A model generated the notes under the pieces. That model was not told the DNA's origin, made no database searches, and saw only the letters and a list, made by a program, of their open reading frames with translations. Positions 25,438-34,777 of a DNA stretch of 64,000 nt are shown piece after piece; the stretch's first letter is position 1, and every line of letters begins with the position of its first letter. The stretch is from SPGG2 sp964194625. GTDB lineage: Bacteria; Pseudomonadota; Gammaproteobacteria; Acidiferrobacterales; SPGG2. The stretch lies in the NCBI GenBank assembly GCA_964194625.1, contig CAXMNC010000159.1:1-64000 (forward strand), read 5' to 3'. Both the position numbers and the translations under genes were made by a program.

Positions 25438-26848
25438 GCCTGCTGGTATCGGCGATAGCGAACTGGAACGGCTGATAGGACGTCTTCTATCCCATAAAGT
25501 CGATTATGCTGATCTGTACTTTCAGTATCGGCGTCACGAGTCTTGGTCGCTGGAGGAAAGTCAGGTTAAGTCGGGAAGCCACAACATCGAACAAGGTGTT
25601 GGGGTGCGGGCAATTAGCCAGGAGAAAACCGGTTTTGCATATTCAGACGAGATCGGCGTGCCCGCCCTGTTGGATGCGGCTAGTGCCGCGCGCACGATCG
25701 CCCAAGCTGGTGGCGATGGTGCGATGATGCCCATAAGTTGGCAAGGCGGCCGCAGCTTGCAACTGTATCCGGCTCTAGATCCACTTGACAGCCTACCAGA
25801 CGCTACCAAGGTGAAGTTGCTAGAAGACGTCGAGGCGGAAGCACGGCGCCAGGATCCGCGTGTACGACAGGTTATGGCTAGTTTGGCTGGCGTGCATGAG
25901 ATCGTCATGGTGGTGCGTAGTGACGGTGTACTTGCTGGTGATATCCGCCCGCTAGTGCGATTGAACGTTGTGGTCATCGTTGAACAAGACGGTCGTCGAG
26001 AGCAAGGCATCGCTGGCGGCGGCGGTCGTTTCGACTACCAATACTTCATTGATAAGGAGACGGCGCTTGGTTATGCGCGTGAAGCCGTTCGCCAGGCAAT
26101 TGTAAATCTCGAGGCTGTAGATGCCCCGGCGGGGACAATGCAGGTGGTACTCGGGCCGGGCTGGCCGGGCATTCTTCTGCATGAGGCGATTGGCCATGGT
26201 CTCGAGGGAGATTTCAACCGAAAGGGGACCTCTGCGTTCTCCGGACGTATCGGCGAACGTGTGGCGTCCGAGCAGTGTACGGTGGTGGATGATGGCACCA
26301 TTCGCGACCGCCGGGGTTCGTTAAATATCGACGATGAAGGTACCCCCGCACAGAATACGATGTTGATCGAAAAGGGAGTCTTAACCCAGTATATGCAAGA
26401 CACACTCAATGCCCGCCTAATGGGAGTGACCTCTACCGGCAACGGTAGGCGTGAGTCGTATGCACACTTGCCGATGCCACGGATGACGAATACTTATATG
26501 TTAGCCAGTGAGTACGACCCCCAGGAGATCATCGCATCGGTAGATGACGGGGTGTATGCGGCCAACTTTGGCGGCGGCCAAGTTGATATTACTTCCGGTA
26601 AGTTCGTTTTTTCGGCAAGTGAAGCGTACTTGATAGAGAAAGGCAAAATAACACGCCCAATCAAGGGTGCGACGCTAATCGGAAATGGCCCCGACGTCTT
26701 AACGCGCATAGGCATGGTTGGCAATGACCTCAAACTCGATACGGGGGTGGGCACCTGCGGTAAAGAGGGTCAAAGCGTGCCGGTCGGCGTTGGCCAGCCG
26801 ACCTTGCGGATTGATGGATTGACGGTGGGCGGTACACAGAGCAGCTGA
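25397..26848 (+). CDS. tldD: Metalloprotease TldD
   Basis: TldD forms a heterodimeric zinc protease with PmbA (TldE), which degrades unfolded peptides and matures modified peptides such as microcins. The 483-residue protein contains the metal motif HEAIGHGLEGD (HExxxH, about residues 261-271) and the later conserved Cys region GVGTCGKEGQSVPVG near the C terminus. It overlaps the nitrilase gene, and pmbA follows after nine bases, so both subunits are made from one transcript. Confidence 0.95.
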   Translation: MTGALQKARESLLEPAGIGDSELERLIGRLLSHKVDYADLYFQYRRHESWSLEESQVKSGSHNIEQGVGVRAISQEKTGFAYSDEIGVPALLDAASAARTIAQAGGDGAMMPISWQGGRSLQLYPALDPLDSLPDATKVKLLEDVEAEARRQDPRVRQVMASLAGVHEIVMVVRSDGVLAGDIRPLVRLNVVVIVEQDGRREQGIAGGGGRFDYQYFIDKETALGYAREAVRQAIVNLEAVDAPAGTMQVVLGPGWPGILLHEAIGHGLEGDFNRKGTSAFSGRIGERVASEQCTVVDDGTIRDRRGSLNIDDEGTPAQNTMLIEKGVLTQYMQDTLNARLMGVTSTGNGRRESYAHLPMPRMTNTYMLASEYDPQEIIASVDDGVYAANFGGGQVDITSGKFVFSASEAYLIEKGKITRPIKGATLIGNGPDVLTRIGMVGNDLKLDTGVGTCGKEGQSVPVGVGQPTLRIDGLTVGGTQSS

Positions 26849-26857
26849 GGCTCTACG

Positions 26858-28213
26858 ATGGAATCCAAAGTTGAACTCGTGTCAGACGCGACGATAGGTA
26901 ATAGCCAACTAACTACGCTCGTCGATCTGGTGCTGACGGAAGCCAAGAATCAAGGCGCGAGCGCGGCGGAGGCGGTGGCCAGCGTCAGCCAAGGCTTATC
27001 GGTTAGCGTACGTCTCGGTGAAGTCGAAACGGTGGAACACAATCGCGACAAAGATCTTGGTGTTACGGTATTTTTTGGTCACCGCAGCGGCTCGGCCAGT
27101 ACATCGGACTTCAAAGAGTCCGCGGTTCGTGACAGCGTGCGTGCGGCGTGCTCGATAGCAAAATATATGGCGGAAGACGAGTGCGTAGGTTTGGCGGATG
27201 CGGACAAATTGGCGAAAGAAATTCCGGATCTAGATCTTTACCATCCATGGAACCCAGGCACAGAGCAGGCGATCAGTATTGCTCGTCAATGTGAAGACGC
27301 GGCCCGACGTGTCGATGCCCGGATCGAGAATTCCGAGGGAGCTACTATTTCGAGTCACGAGGGTCTGGTGGTCTACGGCAACAGCAGTGGGTTCTTAGGA
27401 ACAATTCCAACGACGCGACACAGTCTCAGTTGCAGCGTAATCGCCCAAGACACGGAGGGGATGCAAAGAGACTATTGGTATTCAGTTGCACGCGATGCCA
27501 GCGAACTGGAAGACGCCGAACAGCTTGGTAACAAGGCGGGCCAGCGCGCTTTACGACGGCTGGGAGCGCGAAAACTGGGTACGCGTGAAACGCCCGTCAT
27601 CTATGAAGCACCAGTAGCATCGAGTTTGCTATCGCATCTGGCCAGCGCGCTTAATGGTACCAGTCTGTACCGAGAGTCGTCGTTCCTATTGGGTCATCTC
27701 GATAAGAGAATATTTCCTGACCACGTTCGGATCTTAGAACAACCTCACCTAAAAAAGACACTAGGTAGTGCCCCGTTCGACAACGAAGGTGTGGCGACGA
27801 TAACGAGTGATTTAGTGACTAAGGGCGTGCTTCAACACTATCTGTTGGATTCATATTCCGCCCGCAAGCTGGGCTTGCAAACGACCGGCAATGCCGGGGG
27901 CGTACACAATATGATGATCGAACCCGGGGATCGCGATCTTGACGAGTTGTTAAGACACATGGGTACTGGTTTGTTGGTTACCGAATTGATTGGATTTGGT
28001 GTCAATACCGTCACGGGTGACTACTCTCGCGGCGCGACTGGATTTTGGGTCGACAATGGTGAAATCGTCTATCCAGTCGAAGAGATTACAGTAGCTGGAA
28101 ATCTTAAGAACATATTCCAGGAGCTGATCGCTACCGGTAATGACGTCGACGCTCGTGGAAATATCCGCAGTGGCTCTATTCTCATCGGAAATATGACAGT
28201 AGCGGGCAACTAA
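26858..28213 (+). CDS. pmbA: Metalloprotease subunit PmbA (TldE)
   Basis: PmbA is the partner of TldD and lacks the HExxxH site itself. The 451-residue protein shows the family's VRLGEVETVEHNRDK opening, FGHRSGSASTSD, then GARKLGTRETPVIYE, a central SSFL...LDKRIFPDHV segment, and the end GATGFWVDNGEIVYPVEEIT. Length is normal. yjgA, often next to pmbA, is absent here. Confidence 0.94.
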   Translation: MESKVELVSDATIGNSQLTTLVDLVLTEAKNQGASAAEAVASVSQGLSVSVRLGEVETVEHNRDKDLGVTVFFGHRSGSASTSDFKESAVRDSVRAACSIAKYMAEDECVGLADADKLAKEIPDLDLYHPWNPGTEQAISIARQCEDAARRVDARIENSEGATISSHEGLVVYGNSSGFLGTIPTTRHSLSCSVIAQDTEGMQRDYWYSVARDASELEDAEQLGNKAGQRALRRLGARKLGTRETPVIYEAPVASSLLSHLASALNGTSLYRESSFLLGHLDKRIFPDHVRILEQPHLKKTLGSAPFDNEGVATITSDLVTKGVLQHYLLDSYSARKLGLQTTGNAGGVHNMMIEPGDRDLDELLRHMGTGLLVTELIGFGVNTVTGDYSRGATGFWVDNGEIVYPVEEITVAGNLKNIFQELIATGNDVDARGNIRSGSILIGNMTVAGN

Positions 28214-28334
28214 CCATAACAAACGTGCGTAACTGGATTACGCGCGCAGTGTTCTCCACCTGTCACCCTAATATAAGAGACCCCAGCCGTTAAGATGGTA
28301 GAATGCGTGTTGCGCATTCTCATGGCCTAGTTTC

Positions 28335-29690
28335 ATGACCACGTCAAAACCACAAGAGCAGACGGATTATCTCGTCGAGATCCTCGCGGCGCTGGAAAGC
28401 GAAGATTCCTTAAAGGTCCAAGATATCCTTGCTGATATTCACCCGGCAGATATTGCTGGCGTGTTGGAAGGGATTCCGCCAGAACAACGACACTCGGTTT
28501 GGCACCAGGTCGATCCCGAGACGATGGGCGAAGTTCTGGTGGAAGTGCCGGAGGCCGTTCGCAGCGATCTGCTAGAAGACATGGATCACAGTGCCTTGGT
28601 GACAGCTGTTCAAGCGTTGGAAACCGATGACATTGCCGATCTATTACCAGAACTATCAGCCGAGGTTACAGCGGAGATCCTGTTCTTTATGGACAAGCAG
28701 GGTCGGCAGCGACTCGATGCTGTGCTGTCGTTTCCTGAGGATACCGCGGGCGGCCTGATGAATGTTGATGCCGTGACAGTGCGGGAGAACATAACACTTC
28801 AAGTCGTTCTTCGTTATTTGCGTCTACGCGGTGAGCTCCCAGAGTACATGAATGAGCTTTATGTAGTGGACAGGGCGCATCGCTTAATAGGAGCCCTTCA
28901 GCTTGCCAAGATTCTCACTACCGATCCCAAGCTGCTAGTTCATGATGTCATGGACGAAGATACTAACAAACTAACCGTATTGATGCCGGATCGGGAAGTG
29001 GCCGCTGCATTCGAGCGTTACAATCTCATTAATGCACCAGTGGTTGACGAAGATGAGAGATTATTAGGCCGGATCACGATTGATGACGTTGTCGATGTTA
29101 TCCGAGAGGAGGCGGATCATTCTGTAATGGCGCCGGCGGGCTTGAGTGAGGAAGTCGATATCTTCGCACCTGTCGTACGCAGTGCCCGCGACCGAGCGCT
29201 GTGGCTCGGAGTTAACTTGATAACTGCTGTTATCGCTTCCTGGGTGATTGGTCTTTTTGAGGACGCGATTGAAAAGGTGGTCGCGCTTGCTGTGTTGATG
29301 CCGATAGTAGCTAGCATGGGGGGTAATGCAGGGACGCAGACAGTTACGCTAGTCGTGCGCGGTTTGGCAGTAGGAACGATTACAGATGCAAACGCACGTG
29401 GTCTATTGGTGAGGGAATTGATGGTGGGCGTTTTAAATAGTATGTTATGGGCGCTGATCGTTGCGCTGGTTGCAATCGCTTGGTTTCATAATCTCGCACT
29501 TGGTTTGATCATTGCCCTTGCCATGATAATTAATCTCGTATTTGCGGCGCTGGCGGGGGTAGCGATTCCCATAGCAGTACGCCGCCTGGGGATCGATCCT
29601 GCCTTGGCTAGTGGAGTTGCCTTAACGACAGTGACGGACGTGGTGGGTTTCTTGGCCTTTCTCGGATTGGCTACATTATTTCTGATTTGA
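28335..29690 (+). CDS. mgtE: Magnesium transporter MgtE
   Basis: MgtE is a homodimeric Mg2+ channel gated by cytosolic magnesium. The 451-residue protein has the acidic N domain of helical repeats (about residues 10-125, HPADIAGVLEGIP), a CBS pair (about 130-260, with VHDVMDEDTNKL and INAPVVDEDERLLG) and five C-terminal helices including MPIVASMGGNAGTQT, the pore signature. Related gammaproteobacterial clusters often place mgtE just after ptsI, yet here the PTS genes are missing and mgtE runs convergent to rapZ. The 121 bases upstream include a TAGAAT hexamer at 28299-28304 without a clear -35. Confidence 0.93.
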   Translation: MTTSKPQEQTDYLVEILAALESEDSLKVQDILADIHPADIAGVLEGIPPEQRHSVWHQVDPETMGEVLVEVPEAVRSDLLEDMDHSALVTAVQALETDDIADLLPELSAEVTAEILFFMDKQGRQRLDAVLSFPEDTAGGLMNVDAVTVRENITLQVVLRYLRLRGELPEYMNELYVVDRAHRLIGALQLAKILTTDPKLLVHDVMDEDTNKLTVLMPDREVAAAFERYNLINAPVVDEDERLLGRITIDDVVDVIREEADHSVMAPAGLSEEVDIFAPVVRSARDRALWLGVNLITAVIASWVIGLFEDAIEKVVALAVLMPIVASMGGNAGTQTVTLVVRGLAVGTITDANARGLLVRELMVGVLNSMLWALIVALVAIAWFHNLALGLIIALAMIINLVFAALAGVAIPIAVRRLGIDPALASGVALTTVTDVVGFLAFLGLATLFLI

Positions 29691-29819
29691 GAGCTAAAGT
29701 AATATAGACATGGTCGATTATACCTTGATCCGGAGAAGCAGCACTTCACCCACCGAAAGCTGCCATCTGTCAGCTGGCGTTTGCGTTTCAGAGAGTTCTG
29801 TGATTTTTTGAGAGTGTCA

Positions 29820-30221
29820 ATGCAGCCCAACATTCTGAAATTACTTAAACAAGCCATTGCAGAGCAACGATGTCTGGCCGTACGATATCGCGACGGCGGT
29901 GCTCGAGTTGTGGAGCCGCATGCAGCGTACACCAATGATCGAAATGAGATTGTTGTCGATTGCTATCAGACCGGTGGTTTTTCGGCATCTGGCAGGAAAC
30001 CCCCGTTCTGGAAGCGGTTCCGGTTAAAAAAAATCACCGCTGCCTCGCTGCTCAAGCAAACCTTCGAGCCACGTGTAGAGGAGGGTTTCAGTCCCGAAAA
30101 ACCTAGGTATAAGAATAAACCGGTGGCCATTATTGCCAATGATGAGCCATCGTACATGCATTCACCGGAAGCACTGCAGCAGATGGGGCCATTCTTACCG
30201 GACGATAGAAAATTTCACTGA
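29820..30221 (+). CDS. Standalone WYL-like domain protein
   Basis: From ATG 29820 (GAGAG upstream) this gene encodes 133 residues. The first 80 resemble a WYL-type ligand-binding fold: ILKLLKQAIAEQRCLAVRYRD, then VVEPHAAY and KRFRLKKITAASLL. The remaining tail is basic, then ends PFLPDDRKFH. There is no helix-turn-helix domain, unlike typical WYL transcription factors. The longer start at 29781 would add 13 residues without support. It occupies the place where manX-ptsH-ptsI would be expected. The domain call is by pattern only and could be wrong. Confidence 0.6.
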   Translation: MQPNILKLLKQAIAEQRCLAVRYRDGGARVVEPHAAYTNDRNEIVVDCYQTGGFSASGRKPPFWKRFRLKKITAASLLKQTFEPRVEEGFSPEKPRYKNKPVAIIANDEPSYMHSPEALQQMGPFLPDDRKFH

Positions 30222-30267
30222 CGGAGATGTGGTTGGGTGTTAAGCTACGTCAATAGGAGAATACCTA

Positions 30268-31122
30268 TCATGAGAGTTCTCGGTGCCTAACTTGAGTAGT
30301 TATGTCGCTATGTGAAAAGTGATTCGCCAGTTTTCGCACCATATAGACTGAGCGATGTTGTCCACCGGTACAACCAACGGCGATCGTCATATAGCTGCGT
30401 CGTTCTCGTTCAAAATGCGGCAGCCACGTTTCGAGAAAGGTGCATATGTCTTCGAACATATCTTGCACCTGTTTGTCTTGTTCTAGATAGACCACTACCG
30501 GTTCGTCGAGACCGGTAAATTTCCTCAGTTCGGATTCCCAATAAGGGTTGGGTAGACACCGTATGTCAAAGACGTAATCGGCGTCCAGAGGAGTCCCGTG
30601 CTTGAAGCCGAACGACACAAACAACAAGGTCAGTCCCTCCGTATCTTCACCACCCGCAAAGTCATGCACCTGTTGGCGTAGTTCGTATGGCGTCGTATGG
30701 GTTGTGTCTATACGCATCACAGCGCTAAATGAAATCGGCTCCAAGAGTGTTCGCTCAAGGCGAATACTCTCGAGCAGTGAAGTATTTTCATCTGTTAATG
30801 GGTGTTTGCGACGCGTCTGTTTAAAGCGTTTAACGAGAACCGATTCTTCTGCCTCGAGGAATACGATCGAGTAGTGTATGCCCAATTCTTTAAGTTGCTC
30901 CAAACTCTTGGGCACTTCATCTAGAAAGGCTCGATTACGCGCATCGATACCGATTGCAACCTTTCTAAGGGTCTCAGTGTCGGCGTCTGTGATTTTCCTA
31001 GCAAAGTGCGGAATCATCGCGGCCGGCAAATTGTCGATGCAGTAGAAGCCCATGTCTTCCAGGGCCTGAAGTGCAATACTTTTTCCGGAACCTGATAGCC
31101 CGCTGATAATGAAGAAACTCAT
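30268..31122 (-). CDS. rapZ: RNase adapter protein RapZ
   Basis: RapZ binds nucleotides and, in enterics, delivers the sRNA GlmZ to RNase E to control glucosamine-6-phosphate synthase. The 284-residue protein has Walker A GLSGSGKS (residues 8-15), the DNLPAAMIPHF segment, and the C-terminal domain with FVSFGFKHGTPLDADYVFD, RCLPNPYW and GCTGGQHRSVYM. Its start overlaps the stop of the hprK remnant by four bases. It is the last gene of the minus-strand unit and no ptsH or ptsI follows. Confidence 0.95.
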   Translation of the reverse strand: MSFFIISGLSGSGKSIALQALEDMGFYCIDNLPAAMIPHFARKITDADTETLRKVAIGIDARNRAFLDEVPKSLEQLKELGIHYSIVFLEAEESVLVKRFKQTRRKHPLTDENTSLLESIRLERTLLEPISFSAVMRIDTTHTTPYELRQQVHDFAGGEDTEGLTLLFVSFGFKHGTPLDADYVFDIRCLPNPYWESELRKFTGLDEPVVVYLEQDKQVQDMFEDICTFLETWLPHFERERRSYMTIAVGCTGGQHRSVYMVRKLANHFSHSDITTQVRHRELS

Positions 31123-31538
31123 GTACTTGGTGGCTTGCGGATAACCGCCTGCTGTTTCCTCATGAATTCGTTTAGTGGGTCTATACCGCGTACACGGAGG
31201 ATATAGGCACGTGTTGCCGCCTCTACGAGGATCGCAAGATTGCGCCCCGGGGCGACGAAGAGCAAGACTTCTGGTACGTCCACGTCTAGAATCGAGTAAG
31301 TTTGATGTTCAGCTCGTAGACGATCTATCTTGTTCGGGTGTTGTTCTCTTAATCGCTCGAGCTGTACCACCAAGTGTAGCTTCTTTTTGTGTCTGACTGC
31401 GGTCTCACCGAATGTAGCACGTACATCGAGGATGCTTTCGAGTAGCCTGCTCTTTTCTGCCTTACCGGCTACCCACGTAAGTTTTAAGGGCGCACGATGA
31501 GTATCAAACAAATCGTTTGCGGTGAAGGTTGGAATCAT
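31119..31538 (-). pseudogene. hprK: HPr kinase remnant lacking the kinase core
   Basis: HPr kinase/phosphorylase is normally about 310-320 residues. This product has 139. Residues 1-25 match the family's N terminus (DLFDTHRAPLKLTWVAG). Residues from about 32 match its C terminus (ILDVRATFGETAVRHKKK, SILDVDVPEVLLFVAPGRNLAILVEAATR). The intervening 170-190 residues are gone, including the P-loop GxSGxGKS and the catalytic loops. The join is in frame at about 31430-31463. The reading frame and coupling to rapZ (four-base overlap) are preserved, so a short protein may still be made, but it cannot be a kinase. A domesticated regulatory fragment is conceivable; decay is likelier. Confidence 0.85.
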
Positions 31539-31548
31539 AAACGGGTTG

Positions 31549-32025
31549 TCAGCCGGCTTTACGACTTATGGTATTGTGATAGTCACTTAGAGCCTGATAG
31601 GCTTCATCCGCGCTCTCCATTGTCAGAAGCCGGTCGCAGAAATCACTATCGCTAAAGGTAGCAGCGAGCGTTGACAATATCTGCAGGTGTTCTTCGTTAG
31701 CGTTCTCTGGCACCAGTAGCGCGAATATTATCCTTACTGGTTTGCCATCGATGGTATCAAAATCCATTTCCCGTTCGAGGGTGGCAAAGGCTCCTATTGG
31801 GCTCCTTAGGCCCTTCAACTTACCGTGTGGCAGGGCGATACCGTTTCCAATACCAGTACTTCCCAAACGCTCGCGTTCTATAAGTGCTTGAAAAGCGGCA
31901 TTACGATCTAACTCTAAGCTGCCCTCGTGCAGCAGCGAACTAATCTTCTCGAGCGCACGTTTCTTGCTAGAGGCCACCATGCCCACGGCAACCCGTTGCG
32001 GCGTCAGTAGATCATTTAACTGCAT
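31549..32025 (-). CDS. ptsN: PTS IIA-like nitrogen regulatory protein
   Basis: PtsN (EIIA-Ntr) is the terminal phosphoacceptor of the nitrogen PTS and controls K+ transport and other regulators by its phosphorylation state. The 158-residue product is a complete EIIA-fructose-type domain with the phosphorylatable His in GIALPHGK (about residue 67) and the flanking RERLGSTGIGNG. It lies between hpf and hprK as usual. With hprK gutted and ptsP/ptsO/ptsI not visible in the window, its phosphate donor is unclear. Confidence 0.94.
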   Translation of the reverse strand: MQLNDLLTPQRVAVGMVASSKKRALEKISSLLHEGSLELDRNAAFQALIERERLGSTGIGNGIALPHGKLKGLRSPIGAFATLEREMDFDTIDGKPVRIIFALLVPENANEEHLQILSTLAATFSDSDFCDRLLTMESADEAYQALSDYHNTISRKAG

Positions 32026-32079
32026 GCTTTTTTATTGTAATCGGGCGGGGGAATAGAGCTTTATGTTTTTGTCGGCTTA

Positions 32080-32388
32080 TTATGATTTCTTAATACGATG
32101 ATGGTTGGTCTTAATTTTTTCCTTGTGCTTCAGTACCTGGCGGTCAAGTTTATCCGCCAAGAAATCGATAGCGGCGTACATACTTTGGCCTTCAGCGTGG
32201 GCATGTAGTGTAGCGCCTTTGGCGTGGATCGTGGCTTCAGCGTTATGGCGATTCTTCTCCACATGTAGCACTACGTTCGTTGTCGTGACGTGATCAAAAT
32301 GCCGCTCAAGCCGGCTGAGTTTACCGGTAGCGTAGCTGCGTAAAGGTTCGGTAATCAACATATGCGGCCCACTTACGGTGATTTCCAT
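32080..32388 (-). CDS. hpf: Ribosome hibernation promoting factor, short form
   Basis: HPF binds the decoding region of the 30S subunit and stabilises inactive 100S ribosomes. This 102-residue protein is the short gammaproteobacterial type without the C-terminal dimerisation domain. It shows VSGPHMLITEPLRSYATGKL, RHNAEATIHAKGATLHAHAEG and MYAAIDFLADKLDRQVLKHKEK. It lies 16 bases downstream of rpoN, the standard position, and may be under the same control. Confidence 0.95.
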   Translation of the reverse strand: MEITVSGPHMLITEPLRSYATGKLSRLERHFDHVTTTNVVLHVEKNRHNAEATIHAKGATLHAHAEGQSMYAAIDFLADKLDRQVLKHKEKIKTNHHRIKKS

Positions 32389-32404
32389 CGACAGTCTCCG
32401 TTGG

Positions 32405-33889
32405 CTATATGATGGATTTTCTCTGGTTTGAAGGCGGGATATTCATAGATTCTCGATACTTTGCTACTGTTCGTCGCGCGACATTTATTCCTTGTTGTTC
32501 AAGCAGTTTGGCAATCTTACTGTCACTTATCGGCTTGGATGACGGTTCGTCCTCGACAAGCTTTTTGATAAGCGATCGGATCGCAGTTGCCGAGCAAGTC
32601 CCACCATCCGCCGTACCTACGTGGCTGGAGAAGAAGTATTTTAGTTCGAAAATACCACGCGGGCTCAGCATGTACTTGTTTGTGGTAACACGTGAGATAG
32701 TAGATTCGTGCATTTCTACCGTTTCGGCAATGTCATGAAGAACGAGTGGCTTCATGGCTTCTGGTCCGTGCTCGAAAAACGCACGCTGTCGATCCACAAT
32801 CGTACGTGCAACCTTGAGCAGAGTATCGTTACGACTATTCAGACTCTTAATGAACCAGCGCGCCTGTTGCAATTGGTCTTGCAGATACTTGTTGTCAGCG
32901 CTGGTATCGCCACGATGTATGAGTTTTTCGTATTCTTGATTGATGCGCAGCCGCGGCGCAACTTCGCCGTTCATCTCCGCTCGCCATACACCCTTGAACT
33001 TCCTAATGATAATATCTGGTACGATATAGTTGGTCTGCGTTGCCTGTATGCTTGCGCCTGGCCGCGGATTTTGTTGGCGAATAAGTAAGACTGCCTGTTG
33101 TAGATCCTCCTGGCGTAGTTTGGTCTGTCGTCGCAATTGGACGTAGTCACGATTGGCCAACAATGAGAGATACTCTGGGGTGGCTAGATGCTGAGCCTCT
33201 TTCAGATAAGGTGTTTCCGGGTCGAGCGTACGCAGTTGAAGTTGCAAACATTCGCCAAGATCTCTTGCTGCAACACCAATCGGATCGAAATTCTGAATTT
33301 GATGCAAGACTGCTTCAATCTCATCGATCTCGACTTCCTCTCCTTGATCTAACAATTGTTGAATTTCTTGTAGGCTGCAGGTTAGATAACCGTGTTCATC
33401 GACAGAGTCGATAATAGCGAGTGCAATTTCACGATCTGTGTCCGAGAATGGCGTCATCTGCATTTGCCAATACAGGTGGTCGCGGAGCGTCTGCGGCCGA
33501 CTATTGCGAGCATCTATGTCCGGTAAGGAATCATCGCTATCGTTTCGCGTGGAACTGCTGACTGGAACATCAAATCTGTCATTCCAATCGGGCTCGGGTC
33601 CTTGCGCGTCGTCCGGATTCGACTGTTCCATCTCCACGTCGGTTGGCTGCAGTGTGCCGTTGTCGGGAAGGTTGTTGTCGTGCTCACCGTCTAAATCATG
33701 CAGTGATGTCTCTGCTTTCTGCTCGGATCCGTCGTCCTCTTTTTCTTCCAGTAATGGGTTGCTTTCGAGCGCTTCTTGAATTTCTTGTTGCAATTCGACC
33801 GAAGAGAGTTGCAGGAGGCGTATGGCCTGCTGTAGCTGGGGCGTAATAGTTAGATGCTGGCCCAGTTGGAGGTCGAGTGATTGCTTCAT
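32405..33889 (-). CDS. rpoN: RNA polymerase sigma-54 factor
   Basis: Sigma-54 directs transcription from -24/-12 promoters with enhancer-binding activators. The 494-residue protein has the Gln-rich region I (LTITPQLQQAIRLLQ), an acidic region II (about residues 50-125), the core-binding region III, and the C-terminal DNA-binding part ending in the RpoN box ARRTVAKYRE. Region III carries the ESTISRVTTNKYMLSPRGIFELKYFF segment in two stretches, and all parts are intact. It follows lptB by about 160 bases, which contain no other gene. Confidence 0.96.
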   Translation of the reverse strand: MKQSLDLQLGQHLTITPQLQQAIRLLQLSSVELQQEIQEALESNPLLEEKEDDGSEQKAETSLHDLDGEHDNNLPDNGTLQPTDVEMEQSNPDDAQGPEPDWNDRFDVPVSSSTRNDSDDSLPDIDARNSRPQTLRDHLYWQMQMTPFSDTDREIALAIIDSVDEHGYLTCSLQEIQQLLDQGEEVEIDEIEAVLHQIQNFDPIGVAARDLGECLQLQLRTLDPETPYLKEAQHLATPEYLSLLANRDYVQLRRQTKLRQEDLQQAVLLIRQQNPRPGASIQATQTNYIVPDIIIRKFKGVWRAEMNGEVAPRLRINQEYEKLIHRGDTSADNKYLQDQLQQARWFIKSLNSRNDTLLKVARTIVDRQRAFFEHGPEAMKPLVLHDIAETVEMHESTISRVTTNKYMLSPRGIFELKYFFSSHVGTADGGTCSATAIRSLIKKLVEDEPSSKPISDSKIAKLLEQQGINVARRTVAKYRESMNIPPSNQRKSII

Positions 33890-34051
33890 CGATTCGACCT
33901 TGCTTCTGCAAAGACTAAATTCCTGGCGCTAGAGCTCATCGCGTTCATTAAAGACCAATCTTTTTTAGGCGTAAATCTGGGTCTGTGGGTGATGGACACT
34001 ATCCCAGGCAATGACCTCGCCGGGCTTGCGTTGAGCTAGAGTGAAATCACC

Positions 34052-34777
34052 TCACAGTTGGAAGTCTTCGCCTAGATAGACTTCTCTTACATTTTTATTA
34101 TATAGGATATCTTCCGGCGTGCCTGCTGTTAGAACCCGGCCTTCGCTAAGAATATAGGCGTGGCCGCAAATCTTCAGTGTTTCTCGTACGTTATGGTCGG
34201 TGATGAGGACGCCGATACCAAGCTGTTGTAAGTGTCTGATTAGTCGTTGAATCTCAAGAACGGAGATAGGATCGACCCCTGCAAAAGGCTCATCGAGCAG
34301 CATGAAACGCGGTTCGCTCGCCAATGCCCGGGCGATTTCCACACGCCGTCTTTCTCCACCTGAGAGACTAATCCCTAGGGTCTGCCGTCGGTCAGTGATA
34401 TGCAGGTCGTGCAGTAACTCCTCCAGTCGCTTGGCACGCTGGGGGGCAGGCATTTCGTTACGCGTCTCTAGAATCGCGAGAATATTTTCCTCGACCGTTA
34501 GTTTCCGAAAGACCGAGGGTTCTTGAGGTAGGTAACCGAGGCCAAGCCTGGCGCGCTTGTGCATAGGCAGCTGACTAATGGACACATCGTCGAGGGTTAT
34601 TTGTCCGCTGTCCATGGGAACGAGACCGACAATCATATAGAAGCAAGTCGTCTTACCCGCACCGTTGGGGCCCAATAAGCCAACGACATCACCCGTTTTA
34701 ACTTCTAATGAGACATCTTCGACAACTCGCCGACCCTTATACTGCTTACTGAGATGCTGGACGGAGAGTGTGCTCAA
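34052..34777 (-). CDS. lptB: LPS export ATPase LptB
   Basis: LptB is the cytoplasmic ATPase of the LptB2FGC extractor that pulls LPS from the inner membrane. The 241-residue ABC protein has Walker A GPNGAGKTT (about residues 35-43), the Q-loop region, signature LSGGERRRVEIARAL, Walker B FMLLDEPFAGVDP and the switch His in LITDHNVRET. Its start overlaps lptA by four bases. LptF and LptG are not in the window. Confidence 0.96.
   Translation of the reverse strand: MSTLSVQHLSKQYKGRRVVEDVSLEVKTGDVVGLLGPNGAGKTTCFYMIVGLVPMDSGQITLDDVSISQLPMHKRARLGLGYLPQEPSVFRKLTVEENILAILETRNEMPAPQRAKRLEELLHDLHITDRRQTLGISLSGGERRRVEIARALASEPRFMLLDEPFAGVDPISVLEIQRLIRHLQQLGIGVLITDHNVRETLKICGHAYILSEGRVLTAGTPEDILYNKNVREVYLGEDFQL

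Noticed and set aside
28240..28334. Magnesium-sensing riboswitch upstream of mgtE
   Set aside because: The spacer is too short and I could not identify the M-box or any comparable fold.
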